Assembly (NCBI RefSeq): GCF_002309535.1
Contig: NZ_CP023275.1
Coordinates: 2,666,001-2,730,000, forward strand
Reading direction: 5' to 3'
Source of the DNA: Sulfurospirillum diekertiae
Lineage (GTDB): Bacteria; Campylobacterota; Campylobacteria; Campylobacterales; Sulfurospirillaceae
Length of the DNA: 64,000 nucleotides
The notes under the pieces were generated by a model. The model was given only the letters and a program-made list of their open reading frames with translations, ran no database searches and was not told the origin of the DNA. Made by a program: the position numbers and the translations under genes. The first letter of the stretch is position 1. Every line of letters begins with the position of its first letter. Of the stretch, positions 55,940 to 64,000 are shown in pieces.

Positions 55940-56659
55940 TTACTTCAACTTAATAATATAGCCACCCTTAAAAGCTTCTATATCATAACGATAATGTCCA
56001 TCCAACAAAATAGCAATTCGATAAAAATCATCATGATCGCCAAGGGTTGCTGAAACAAAAGGAGCTTTTTTAAAATCCAATGTTTTTGTGGCATAAGAAT
56101 TGACCTTTTTGAAATCAACAACCACTTTATACGGATCTGCTATCAAAAAATCACGCACTTTAGTATCTTTAGTAAAAATAGTAATTTCATTCTGATTGAT
56201 ATAAAAAGAGAGATTATCTATCAATTTAAAGGTACTCCCCTCCACATTAGTATTCGGGGCAATAAGGCTTGTAATTTTTTCCTCTTTAGGGGCAGGTACT
56301 TTTTTTTCAGCACTTTTTTTAGAATCAGGAACATTCACAGGAAGCGCAATAGGAGAAGAGGCATTAGCATCAGCTTTTGCATTGCTTAAGATCAGGGGGA
56401 GATGCCAATCAATATTTTTTTCAATCCCAACAACTTCTTCACTAATAGATCCATCTAAATTTTGGAAAGTAACAGAAGCACTTTTTAAAATCCGCGCACT
56501 GCTTGGAAGGGTTAAGCTAGCATTGACAAAATCTGTTCGCTCCTCTTTAATCTGTGTTGTTTGTCCAACGTCTTGAGGAGACATATTTGTCTCAAAAGGA
56601 TTTTCTCTCGCCTCTAGTATCACTGCAAGAGATAGAAAAAGCCAAAGAATCTTCTGCAT
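55940..56659 (-). CDS. Secreted AMIN-domain protein
   Basis: The protein has 239 residues: a signal peptide (about 1-17), a Pro/Lys/Ala-rich linker (about 95-140) and a C-terminal AMIN domain (about 150-239, VVDFKKVNSYATKTLDF...). AMIN domains target proteins to septal peptidoglycan or the secretin complex. There is no amidase domain here, so it may be a cell-wall localisation factor. It is downstream of the ftsB-like gene. Confidence 0.8.
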   Translation of the reverse strand: MQKILWLFLSLAVILEARENPFETNMSPQDVGQTTQIKEERTDFVNASLTLPSSARILKSASVTFQNLDGSISEEVVGIEKNIDWHLPLILSNAKADANASSPIALPVNVPDSKKSAEKKVPAPKEEKITSLIAPNTNVEGSTFKLIDNLSFYINQNEITIFTKDTKVRDFLIADPYKVVVDFKKVNSYATKTLDFKKAPFVSATLGDHDDFYRIAILLDGHYRYDIEAFKGGYIIKLK

Positions 56660-56673
56660 ATGTTCTCCTTAAT

Positions 56674-56946
56674 TTATCTATCGGGGTCCAACTGTCGTAA
56701 CTCAAAATACTCTTTTTGTAATACAGCATTCTCTTCTTTGAGATTTTTTATTTTTACAGTTAAGGTGTCTTTGTCAGCTTGAAGATTTAAAAGCACGTCG
56801 AGTGAACTTTTACCAAAGAGAACATCACCAATATACAGACCAAATCCAACAACAATAACAGCTAAAGATAAAACCTTAAGATAAAAGAGAGCAGAGCTTC
56901 CACTCTCTTCGGCTTCTTCTTCAAATTCATCTAAAACTTCACTCAT
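56674..56946 (-). CDS. FtsB/DivIC-like septum formation initiator
   Basis: A 90-residue protein with an acidic cytoplasmic N-terminus, one membrane helix (about 22-42) and a coiled coil (about 52-82, [20 protein letters not shown]) ending LRQLDPDR. This is the FtsB layout, and the position directly after eno is also typical of ftsB. It overlaps the eno stop by 4 bases. Confidence 0.85.
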   Translation of the reverse strand: MSEVLDEFEEEAEESGSSALFYLKVLSLAVIVVGFGLYIGDVLFGKSSLDVLLNLQADKDTLTVKIKNLKEENAVLQKEYFELRQLDPDR

Positions 56947-58217
56947 TTAATAAAGAGCTGTTTTCCTATGTACTCGCCAAATTCTAACTCTTTATCAATT
57001 TCTAATAAGCGGTTGTACTTAGCGGTTCGCTCACCCCTGGCTGTTGCACCTGTTTTGATTTCACCTGTATTAAGCGCTACTGCAAAATCAGCAATAAAAG
57101 CATCTTCGCTCTCACCACTTCGATGACTCATAACGCATTTGTAGTTATTACGTTGCGCTAAGCGTACTGTCTGCATTGTCTCTGTCACGGTACCGATTTG
57201 ATTTGGTTTAATCAAAATCGCATTACCAATACCTTTTGCAATACCTTCACTTAAGATTTTTTTATTGGTTACAAATAGATCATCTCCAACCAATTGAACT
57301 TTTGAACCCAATTTTTCGGTCAAAAGTTTCCACCCATCCCAGTCATCTTCACTTAACCCATCTTCAATAGAAACGATTGGGTATTTTGCGCAAAGATTTT
57401 CATAGTAAGCAACAAGTTCTGCACTGCTAAGTGTTCTTTTTTCAGACTCAAGTCTATAACCGCCGCCATCCGCTACAAGCTCGCTACTGGCAACATCTAA
57501 TGCAATTGCAATATCAACCCCCGGTTTATAACCCGCTTTTTCAATCGCTTGCAGTATGACTTTGATGGGTTCTTCATTATCTTTCAAATTCGGTGCAAAA
57601 CCACCTTCATCCCCAAGCGCAGTACTTTCACCCATGCCTGCAATAACTTTTTTCAACTGATGATAGACTTCCACACAAGATCTTAATGCATCACCAAAAT
57701 TTTCAAAGTTGAGAGGCATAATCATATATTCTTGAAAATCGACGCTATTATTGGCATGGCTACCGCCATTGATAATATTAAACATAGGCGTTGGAAGCGT
57801 CATAGCATTTGCACCGCCAAGATAACGATAAAGAGGGATGCCAAGACTTAACGCCGCCGCGCGTGCAACAGCCATAGAAACGCCCAGCACGGCATTTGCA
57901 CCTAAACGACCATAGTTCTCAGTACCATCCAATTTTAACATCGTTTCATCAATAAATGCTTGATTAAAAGGGCTAAGACCAATCAATTCATCCGAAATTT
58001 CCGTATTAACATTTTCACATGCTTTCAGTACGCCTTTGCCCATATAACGACTGTCCGCATCTCTGAGCTCTAACGCTTCTCGTTTTCCAGTGCTTGCGCC
58101 ACTAGGAACTATGGCACTTGCGACAGTGCCATCACTTAACGTTACTTTTGCCCGAACAGTTGGATTTCCTCTACTATCTAAAACTTCGTCTGCCGCGATA
58201 TCTTCAATATAGATCAT
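56943..58217 (-). CDS. eno: Enolase
   Basis: A 424-residue enzyme interconverting 2-phosphoglycerate and phosphoenolpyruvate. It has [29 protein letters not shown], metal ligands in IALDVASSE and [11 protein letters not shown], and [13 protein letters not shown]. It overlaps the recA stop. Confidence 0.96.
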   Translation of the reverse strand: MIYIEDIAADEVLDSRGNPTVRAKVTLSDGTVASAIVPSGASTGKREALELRDADSRYMGKGVLKACENVNTEISDELIGLSPFNQAFIDETMLKLDGTENYGRLGANAVLGVSMAVARAAALSLGIPLYRYLGGANAMTLPTPMFNIINGGSHANNSVDFQEYMIMPLNFENFGDALRSCVEVYHQLKKVIAGMGESTALGDEGGFAPNLKDNEEPIKVILQAIEKAGYKPGVDIAIALDVASSELVADGGGYRLESEKRTLSSAELVAYYENLCAKYPIVSIEDGLSEDDWDGWKLLTEKLGSKVQLVGDDLFVTNKKILSEGIAKGIGNAILIKPNQIGTVTETMQTVRLAQRNNYKCVMSHRSGESEDAFIADFAVALNTGEIKTGATARGERTAKYNRLLEIDKELEFGEYIGKQLFIK

Positions 58218-59256
58218 TCATCTTCCTTTATATCATCAACGCCACATGCCATTACCATTGCATTGCCACTGATTGCTTGTTTTATTTTTTCCTCAATTTC
58301 TAACGATGTTTCTTTGTTCTCTTTTAAAAATGCTTTCACATTCTCGCGACCTTGCCCTAATTTTGTCTCATTATAGCTAAACCAAGCGCCGCTCTTATCG
58401 ATGATATCCAGTTTTACACCATAATCAACGATCTCACCCTCTTTCGAAATACCTTCGCCGAACATAATATCAAACTCTGCTTGACGAAACGGAGGCGCCA
58501 CTTTATTTTTAATCACTTTTGCTTTAACTCTGTTACCAATCTGCTCTTCACCTTGTTTCAATGTCGCAATTTTTCGGACATCAATACGCACTGAAGCATA
58601 AAATTTCAACGCATTACCACCTGTAGTCGTTTCAGGAGAGCCATACCCCATCGTACCAATTTTCATACGAATTTGGTTAATAAAAATAACCGTTGTATTC
58701 ATTTTATGAACAACTGCTGTTAACTTACGAAGCGCTTGACTCATGAGTCTTGCTTGAACGCCCATGTGCGAATCGCCCATATCACCCTCAATCTCGCTCT
58801 TTGGCGTTAACGCTGCGACGGAGTCAATAACAATGACATCCACTGCGCCACTACGTGCCAATGTCTCCACAATATCAAGAGCTTGTTCACCAAAATCAGG
58901 CTGTGAAACCAAAAGGTTCTCGATATCCACCCCTAGATTTCCTGCATATTTAACATCCAGTGCATGCTCTGCATCAACAAAGGCACAGACGCCACCATTA
59001 GCTTGTGATTCTGCAATGATTTGAAGTGAGAGTGTCGTTTTTCCTGAACTCTCAGGTCCATAAATTTCAATAATACGCCCTTGAGGAATACCACCGATTC
59101 CCAGTGCAAGATCAAGTCCAATAGAGCCTGTGCTAATTGAAGCCATAGGCTCAACCACTTTATCCCCAAGTCTTACCAATGCCCTTTACCAAACGCTTTG
59201 TCAATCTGTTTGATCGCAAGATCAAGTGCTTTTTTCTTATTTTCATCGATTTGCAT
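58214..59256 (-). CDS. recA: RecA recombinase, frame broken by an apparent 1-bp deletion
   Basis: The main frame (58214-59179) holds the Walker A motif [11 protein letters not shown], the NQIRMKIG loop and the usual C-terminus. The true N-terminus lies upstream: ATG 59256-59254 encodes [18 protein letters not shown] followed by DKAFGKG, then runs into a stop (HW*) because one base is missing between 59181 and 59182. Adding one A on the coding strand restores GKGTLVRLGDK, the conserved RecA sequence. The rest (about 320 residues) is intact. This is either a sequencing error or a real frameshift. A possible TTG start at 59179 would give a protein lacking about 26 residues. Confidence 0.9.
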
Positions 59257-59404
59257 TGTACTACCTCTTTTATAGTGTTAATATTTTATCATTTCGAGCT
59301 TGAAAAAGCCCTTTGAAGCAATTCTATACGATTTCTTTGAAAGCAGTTCAAAATATTTCAATATGGAATATGTTAAAATGATTTAAAATTTTCCAAGGAT
59401 ACTT

Positions 59405-60268
59405 TTGAAAACGATTACGGTAGCACATTCACCAGATGCTGATGATATTTTTATGTATTTTGCCATCAAATTTGGCTGGGTTAGTACACAAGGTTTGAGT
59501 TTCGAAAACATCGCTCTCGACATTGAGACACTCAATCTTGAAGCCTTAAAAAATAGTTATGATATCACCGCGATTAGCTTTGCTCTTTACCCTAAAATTC
59601 GCAGTGAATATGCCCTGTTACGCACGGCAGTGAGCTTTGGAGAAGGATATGGCCCAAAACTCGTAAAACGTAAAGAGACCAAACTCAAACGCAATTTTAA
59701 AGTCGCCCTCAGTGGAACCCATACAACCAATGCTCTTTTATTTAAAATTGCCTACCCTGAAGCACGTATTATCTATAAAAACTTTTTAGAGATTGAACAA
59801 GCCGTTATTGATGGAGAGGTGGACGCAGGTGTTTTAATTCATGAAAGCATTTTAAATTTTAGCGATACACTTGTGGTTGAGCGAGAATTGTGGGATATAT
59901 GGAAAGAGCTTTGCAAAGAAGAGCTTCCTTTACCCCTAGGAGGTATGGCACTGCGTCGTTCTATGCCAATTTTACGAGCAATTGCCTGTGAAGATGCCCT
60001 CATTCAAGCTGTGGATGTTGCCCATACCCATCAAGGGCTTCTTTCTAAAATGCTGATTGAACGAAACCTCGTTCGCGTCGATCAAGCGACACTTAAAAAG
60101 TATCTTGGACTCTATGCCAATGAAAATTCGATCGACATGAGCGACATTCAATATCAAGCAATCGACAAACTCTTTGAACTTGGGTACAATCACGGTTTTT
60201 ATGACCAACAGATTAAAGCGCGTGACTATCTTATTCCCAAAGAATACGAAGCATTGCGAAACAGCTAA
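59405..60268 (+). CDS. mqnD: 1,4-dihydroxy-6-naphthoate synthase MqnD (futalosine pathway)
   Basis: The protein has 287 residues with the MqnA/MqnD fold: HSPDADDIFMYFAI, RTAVSFGEGYGPKLV and LPLPLGGMALRRSM motifs. It forms the naphthoate ring of menaquinone from cyclic dehypoxanthine futalosine. It starts at TTG 59405 with AAGGATA upstream. It complements mqnA at 23807. Confidence 0.9.
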   Translation: MKTITVAHSPDADDIFMYFAIKFGWVSTQGLSFENIALDIETLNLEALKNSYDITAISFALYPKIRSEYALLRTAVSFGEGYGPKLVKRKETKLKRNFKVALSGTHTTNALLFKIAYPEARIIYKNFLEIEQAVIDGEVDAGVLIHESILNFSDTLVVERELWDIWKELCKEELPLPLGGMALRRSMPILRAIACEDALIQAVDVAHTHQGLLSKMLIERNLVRVDQATLKKYLGLYANENSIDMSDIQYQAIDKLFELGYNHGFYDQQIKARDYLIPKEYEALRNS

Positions 60269-60279
60269 AAAGGTATTTT

Positions 60280-60546
60280 ATGGAAGCAAAACTCATCGGA
60301 CTCGGTGTTGAAACGTTTAAAATAGCGCTTTATCTCTCCATGCCGATGCTCCTCTCAGGACTCATAGCCGGTCTTGCCATTAGTATTTTTCAAGCGGTCA
60401 CCCAGATCAATGAATCCACACTGAGCTTTGTTCCAAAGATTCTTGTCACCATCGTTGTTGCTATTTTTACGATGCCATGGATGATGAACATGATGATTGA
60501 GTTTACAACGCGAATGATTGATATGATCCCTTCCTTTGTTTTTTAA
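60280..60546 (+). CDS. fliQ: Flagellar export apparatus protein FliQ
   Basis: An 88-residue protein with two membrane helices and the motif GLAISIFQAVTQINESTLSFVPKI, highly conserved in FliQ. It lies 11 bp after mqnD and abuts murB. Confidence 0.93.
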   Translation: MEAKLIGLGVETFKIALYLSMPMLLSGLIAGLAISIFQAVTQINESTLSFVPKILVTIVVAIFTMPWMMNMMIEFTTRMIDMIPSFVF

Positions 60547-61320
60547 ATGACAAAATCGATTCATTTTTCGACCTATTCTAGCATCAAGATTGGTCCAACA
60601 CTTGATGTTTTACTGCTTGATTCTATCACGCCACTTCCCAAAGCCTATAAGCTTATTGGTGGCGCAAACAACCTTTTGGTAAGCCCTACCCCACCTCCCC
60701 TTGCGATGCTAGATAAATGCTTTGATTTTATTCGTTTGGAAGAAACTGTTTTACATGTAGGCGGCGCAACGCCCAGTGGTAAAATTCTCTCCTTTGCAAA
60801 AAAGCACGATCTTGCAGGTTTTGAGCTGATGCAAAAACTCCCAGGAACACTGGGTGGCATGATCGCAATGAATGCGGGACTGAAAGAGTGGGAAATTTTC
60901 AATGACCTCATCGCTATTCGAACCGAGCATGGCTGGATAGAAAAATCAAAGATAGAACACGGCTACCGCTTCGCGAAAATCAAAGGCATTGTGTATGAAG
61001 CCACCTTTACATGTAAAAGCGGTTTTGATGAAAATTTGCTGGCCATGTTTAAAAAAATGCGCGACAATCAACCTAAAGAGCCTAGTGCAGGAAGCTGTTT
61101 TAAAAACCCAGAAGGACACTTTGCGGGAAAGCTTATCGAAGAGGCGGGCTTTAAAGGTAAACGTGTTGGCAATATGATGTTTAGCAACGTTCACGCCAAC
61201 TTCTTAGTCAATCTGGGAGATGGTACGTATGAGGAAGCTATCACACTCATTACGGCGGTCAAAGAGGAAGTTTTCAAACGCTTTGGCGTGAAACTGGAAG
61301 AAGAGATCATTATTTTATAG
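60547..61320 (+). CDS. murB: UDP-N-acetylenolpyruvoylglucosamine reductase
   Basis: A 257-residue short type II-like MurB with FAD-binding IGGANNLLVSPT, KLPGTLGGMIAMNAG, the catalytic Ser in PSAGSCFKNPEG, and a Glu near the C-terminus. Its ATG immediately follows the fliQ stop. The palindrome at 61006 encodes TFTCK; a near copy TTACATGTAG lies at about 60752. Confidence 0.92.
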   Translation: MTKSIHFSTYSSIKIGPTLDVLLLDSITPLPKAYKLIGGANNLLVSPTPPPLAMLDKCFDFIRLEETVLHVGGATPSGKILSFAKKHDLAGFELMQKLPGTLGGMIAMNAGLKEWEIFNDLIAIRTEHGWIEKSKIEHGYRFAKIKGIVYEATFTCKSGFDENLLAMFKKMRDNQPKEPSAGSCFKNPEGHFAGKLIEEAGFKGKRVGNMMFSNVHANFLVNLGDGTYEEAITLITAVKEEVFKRFGVKLEEEIIIL

Positions 61321-61339
61321 CAACCAAAAAGGAATTTTC

Positions 61340-62035
61340 ATGCAAAAAACAGCTTTAGTCACGGGTGGAAACAAAGGTATCGGTCTTGAAGTTACCAAAG
61401 CTTTTTTGGCGTTGGGCTACGATGTTATTGTCCTCGCGCGTGACTTTAAAAATTTTGAGCTATCAACACATCCAAAAATTAAAACCATCGCGTTTGATTT
61501 AGTGAAAGTCGATGCCATTCCTGCGCTGATTGCCTCACTTCCAGCAATTGATATTCTTATTAACAACGCTGGCATTATGTACGCGATTCCTTATGCAAAC
61601 TACAAAAACGATCAAATTAACACCATGCTTAAAATCAACCTTGAAGCACCCGTGAAGCTCATTGAAGAGGTCGCCAAAACGATGCTTGAAAAAGGTGGTC
61701 GTATTGTCAACAATACCTCGATTGCGGGACAAATTGGGCATCCTGATATTTGGTATGGTATCACAAAAGCAGGATTGATCAATGCCACCAAAAGCTTTTC
61801 AAAAATCTTTGAAGGCAAAATCATCATCAACGCCGTTGCCCCAAGCCCCGTTACAACAGATATGCTAAACACCATTCCTCAAGCACGCCAAGAAGCCTTT
61901 TTAAAATCCGTCATTTCCAAACGATTTGCCATGCCTGAAGAGATCGCCAAAACCATTGTTTGGCTCGCTACGGAGTCGCCAGAATACATCAATGGCACGG
62001 TCATTGACATTAACAACGGATCGTTTCCACGTTAA
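61340..62035 (+). CDS. SDR-family oxidoreductase
   Basis: A 231-residue short-chain dehydrogenase with a TGGNKGIG cofactor loop, NNAG, catalytic Ser in NNTSIAGQIG, YGITK (Tyr and Lys) and a C-terminal GTVIDINNGSF. It is similar to FabG-like reductases, but the substrate is unknown. It has its own GGAATTTTC ribosome-binding site after murB. Confidence 0.88.
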   Translation: MQKTALVTGGNKGIGLEVTKAFLALGYDVIVLARDFKNFELSTHPKIKTIAFDLVKVDAIPALIASLPAIDILINNAGIMYAIPYANYKNDQINTMLKINLEAPVKLIEEVAKTMLEKGGRIVNNTSIAGQIGHPDIWYGITKAGLINATKSFSKIFEGKIIINAVAPSPVTTDMLNTIPQARQEAFLKSVISKRFAMPEEIAKTIVWLATESPEYINGTVIDINNGSFPR

Positions 62036-62039
62036 GATT

Positions 62040-63041
62040 TTAAAAGAAAATATCTTTCGATGTGCTACGTACTTTTAAATCAGTTATGCTTACAAAAGAG
62101 CCTTTAGCATAGGCTTCGAGGGCACAGCGTCCAATCATCGCGGCATTATCGGAGCAAAATTCCATTTTCGCGGTATGAAGTGTCGCTTTTTTAGACATGC
62201 AAAATGCTTCGAGTTCGCCACGTAAATAGAGATTTGCACTCGCTCCACCGACAACACCAAAATGTTCAACCGGACGCTCTTTATACGCTTTTTTGATCTT
62301 TTGCATGAGGTGCGCCACAGCCACACGTTGAAACGAAGCGCAAATATCGCAGATGGTCTGTTCATCCAAATTTTCCTGCGCCTCAACGCAGAGTCTTACT
62401 TGGTTTTTAAGACCCGAATAGCTAAAAGCTAGTAATGAAGTGGAGGTACCTTGCAAAGGAATCGTAAAATCAAATCGTTTGGCATTGCCTTTTTTAGCAT
62501 ACGCCTCGATAAGCGCACCGGCAGGATAAGGAAGTCCCAACATTTTTCCTACCTTATCAAAACTCTCTCCAAAGCTGTCATCCATCGTCGTTGCAAGTAA
62601 GGTTATTTCCTCTAAACTCTTTACATGTAAAAGCTGAGTGTGCCCACCAGAGACCAATAAAACATCCATCGGAAAACGTATTTCATCTTCGATAAAAAGG
62701 GAGCAAATATGCCCTTTGAGATGATTAATACCAAGGAGTGGAAGATGAAGCGCAACGCTGAGTGCCTTTGCCATGCTAACACCTTCTACCAAGCTGACCG
62801 AAAGTCCTGGCTCATTCGTCACGGCAATTGCTTTGAGCTCCGCAAAATAGGGCTTCGCCTCTTCAAGTATTTTAGGAAGAGTCACCGCATGAAGGCGCGC
62901 GGCAAGTTCAGGTACAACACCACCATACTGTGCATGTTCCGCATCTTGCGAAATTTTTTTATGGAAGAGCAGTTTTTTATCACTTAAACGCGTAATCGCA
63001 ATAGAGCTATCGTCACAGCTACTTTCAATGCTTAAGATCAT
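62040..63041 (-). CDS. tsaD: tRNA N6-threonylcarbamoyladenosine transferase TsaD
   Basis: A 333-residue ASKHA-fold enzyme of the t6A37 pathway. The N-terminal ILSIESSCDDSSIAI, the metal-binding HLKGHICS and VVGGASANLYLR are visible. It is convergent with the SDR gene. The palindrome at 62620 encodes LLHVK. Confidence 0.95.
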   Translation of the reverse strand: MILSIESSCDDSSIAITRLSDKKLLFHKKISQDAEHAQYGGVVPELAARLHAVTLPKILEEAKPYFAELKAIAVTNEPGLSVSLVEGVSMAKALSVALHLPLLGINHLKGHICSLFIEDEIRFPMDVLLVSGGHTQLLHVKSLEEITLLATTMDDSFGESFDKVGKMLGLPYPAGALIEAYAKKGNAKRFDFTIPLQGTSTSLLAFSYSGLKNQVRLCVEAQENLDEQTICDICASFQRVAVAHLMQKIKKAYKERPVEHFGVVGGASANLYLRGELEAFCMSKKATLHTAKMEFCSDNAAMIGRCALEAYAKGSFVSITDLKVRSTSKDIFF

Positions 63042-63788
63042 CTAGACAATCTTCACGTGCCACGGCTCATACCGGACACCATCTCCATTGCCGATGGTAT
63101 AACGTGTCGAAACATAAGAGAGTTTTTGTAAATTCCAAAACTCCTCTGTACGTGCAAAATTAGCGGTAAAGTTTTGACGTCCCCAGCCACGTTTCCCCAC
63201 ATCAAAATCACCTACCGAATGATAAGAAAATCCAGGGGGGACTAAGGAGCGTGTCGCAATAGTAATATTGCCATTTTCATTTTTAATTTTTTCCATATGA
63301 AGGCTGAGCTGCTTCATGACACTGCGAACACCCGATGTTAAAATCAGTGTTGGCCCAATATCTTTCATTAAACGCGTTAAAAGCTCTTGTGAAGTCTCTC
63401 GGTAGACATAATGCCCCGTACCATCAATTTTAATGACATCTTTTTCAGGAATACTATGACTCAAATCTTCGACCGTTCGTTTCCCATAAAAACCATAGAT
63501 TACAGGATCGGTATAGAAAATCTCTTCAATGTAAGCAATTTCAGCAGGTGTAAAGGCGCCTATTTTAGGATAGTTTTTGGCAATTTTAAGTGTTTCATCA
63601 AAAGAGATAAGATTAAAGTTAGCATAACCAACTGTTCGCTCAACCATATCAAGCTTTTTCATCACAGAGTCAAAAATAACTTTTTGCTCATCTTTAAGCC
63701 AAATGTCGGGATGTTTTAACTCATCAGCCTGTGCCAAACTTCCTACTAACGTTGCACCCATTAATCCTAAAAAATATCTTCGTTTCAT
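63042..63788 (-). CDS. VanY-like D-alanyl-D-alanine carboxypeptidase (M15)
   Basis: The protein has 248 residues. The N-terminus MKRRYFLGLMGATLVGSLAQA resembles a twin-arginine signal. The M15 zinc site is visible as SYHSVGDFDVG (His and Asp) and EPWHVKI (His). It probably trims peptidoglycan stem peptides in the periplasm. It abuts tsaD. Confidence 0.8.
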   Translation of the reverse strand: MKRRYFLGLMGATLVGSLAQADELKHPDIWLKDEQKVIFDSVMKKLDMVERTVGYANFNLISFDETLKIAKNYPKIGAFTPAEIAYIEEIFYTDPVIYGFYGKRTVEDLSHSIPEKDVIKIDGTGHYVYRETSQELLTRLMKDIGPTLILTSGVRSVMKQLSLHMEKIKNENGNITIATRSLVPPGFSYHSVGDFDVGKRGWGRQNFTANFARTEEFWNLQKLSYVSTRYTIGNGDGVRYEPWHVKIV

Positions 63789-63820
63789 ACTCTGCCCTGT
63801 TTCATTGTTTCCTGTTATGA

Positions 63821-64000
63821 TTATAACATGTGCATTTGATTTTTTAATAAAAGTTCTGCATCTGCGGCAGCTATAGGCTTACTAAAGAGATAACCTTGCA
63901 TTAACTCACACCCACTGCTATAAATAAACTCTTTTTGTCCTTGTGTCTCAACACCCTCTGCTAAGACTTTTAGCCCCAAACCACGTCCAAGCTCAATGAT
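63821..64000 (-). CDS. EAL-domain protein, C-terminal end only
   Basis: The last 59 codons of a c-di-GMP phosphodiesterase-type gene enter from the right edge. The EAL-domain end motifs are clear: ELGRGLGLKVLAEGVETQGQ and then CELMQGYLFSKP. The stop is TAA at 63823-63821. The N-terminal domains are outside the window. Confidence 0.85.
   Translation of the reverse strand: MIELGRGLGLKVLAEGVETQGQKEFIYSSGCELMQGYLFSKPIAAADAELLLKNQMHML

Overview
The window is a stretch of chromosome from a campylobacterotal (epsilonproteobacterial) bacterium, most likely Sulfurospirillum or a close relative. The basis is the protein repertoire: futalosine-pathway menaquinone genes (mqnA, mqnD), a pseudaminic-acid flagellar glycosylation locus with a Maf-type transferase, and a Wolinella-type thiocarboxylate methionine pathway. 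The block upp-malic enzyme-gltX-surA-like-accC-accB-dcd-...-pseB also follows the Campylobacter jejuni order around Cj1286-Cj1293. There is no phage, integron, transposase or CRISPR array.

Layout. 1-2318: a minus-strand metal-efflux operon (FixH/YtkA-like protein, TolC, CusB-like adaptor running off the edge). 2506-6384: a small membrane protein, a degenerate GGDEF/EAL protein and a two-component system. 6531-16282: one long sulfur operon of DUF2061, cysH, cysD, cysN, hcyS, hcyF, hcyD, a sulfite reductase fused to a TusA-like domain, a CysG-like sirohaem synthase and metY. It takes sulfate to sulfide, loads the sulfur on a carrier protein and makes homocysteine. 16514-17788: a tRNA with anticodon CGT and mnmA. 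17806-21820: minus-strand redox/arsenic genes (C_GCAxxG protein, mini-thioredoxin, rhodanese, diguanylate cyclase, ArsP-like permease, ArsC). 21936-32759: housekeeping genes (mreB-like, terC, mqnA, gdhA, upp, maeB, gltX, surA-like, accC, accB, dcd). 32766-37283: accessory enzymes and unknowns. 37311-51329: flagellin and glycosylation region (FlaC-like, pseB-C-F-G-H-I, methyltransferase, amidotransferase with HisH/HisF paralogues, Maf, and an 813-residue flagellin with a repeat-built insert). 51491-64000: topA, bioB, gltA, an AMIN-domain protein, ftsB-like, eno, recA, mqnD, fliQ, murB, an SDR, tsaD, a VanY-like peptidase and the end of an EAL protein.

The most striking signal is not a gene. 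The palindrome TTACATGTAA, usually extended to TTTACATGTAAA, occurs 34 times by hand count where fewer than one is expected. It is scattered through genes and spacers on a roughly 2 kb scale, and it is absent from about 9.8 kb covering the glycosylation/flagellin end. Other anomalies are: two related structured elements flanking metY, each closed by its own inverted repeat; a one-base break in recA; a conflict between ribosome-binding site and reading frame at the sulfite reductase start; and a tRNA with C instead of U at position 33.
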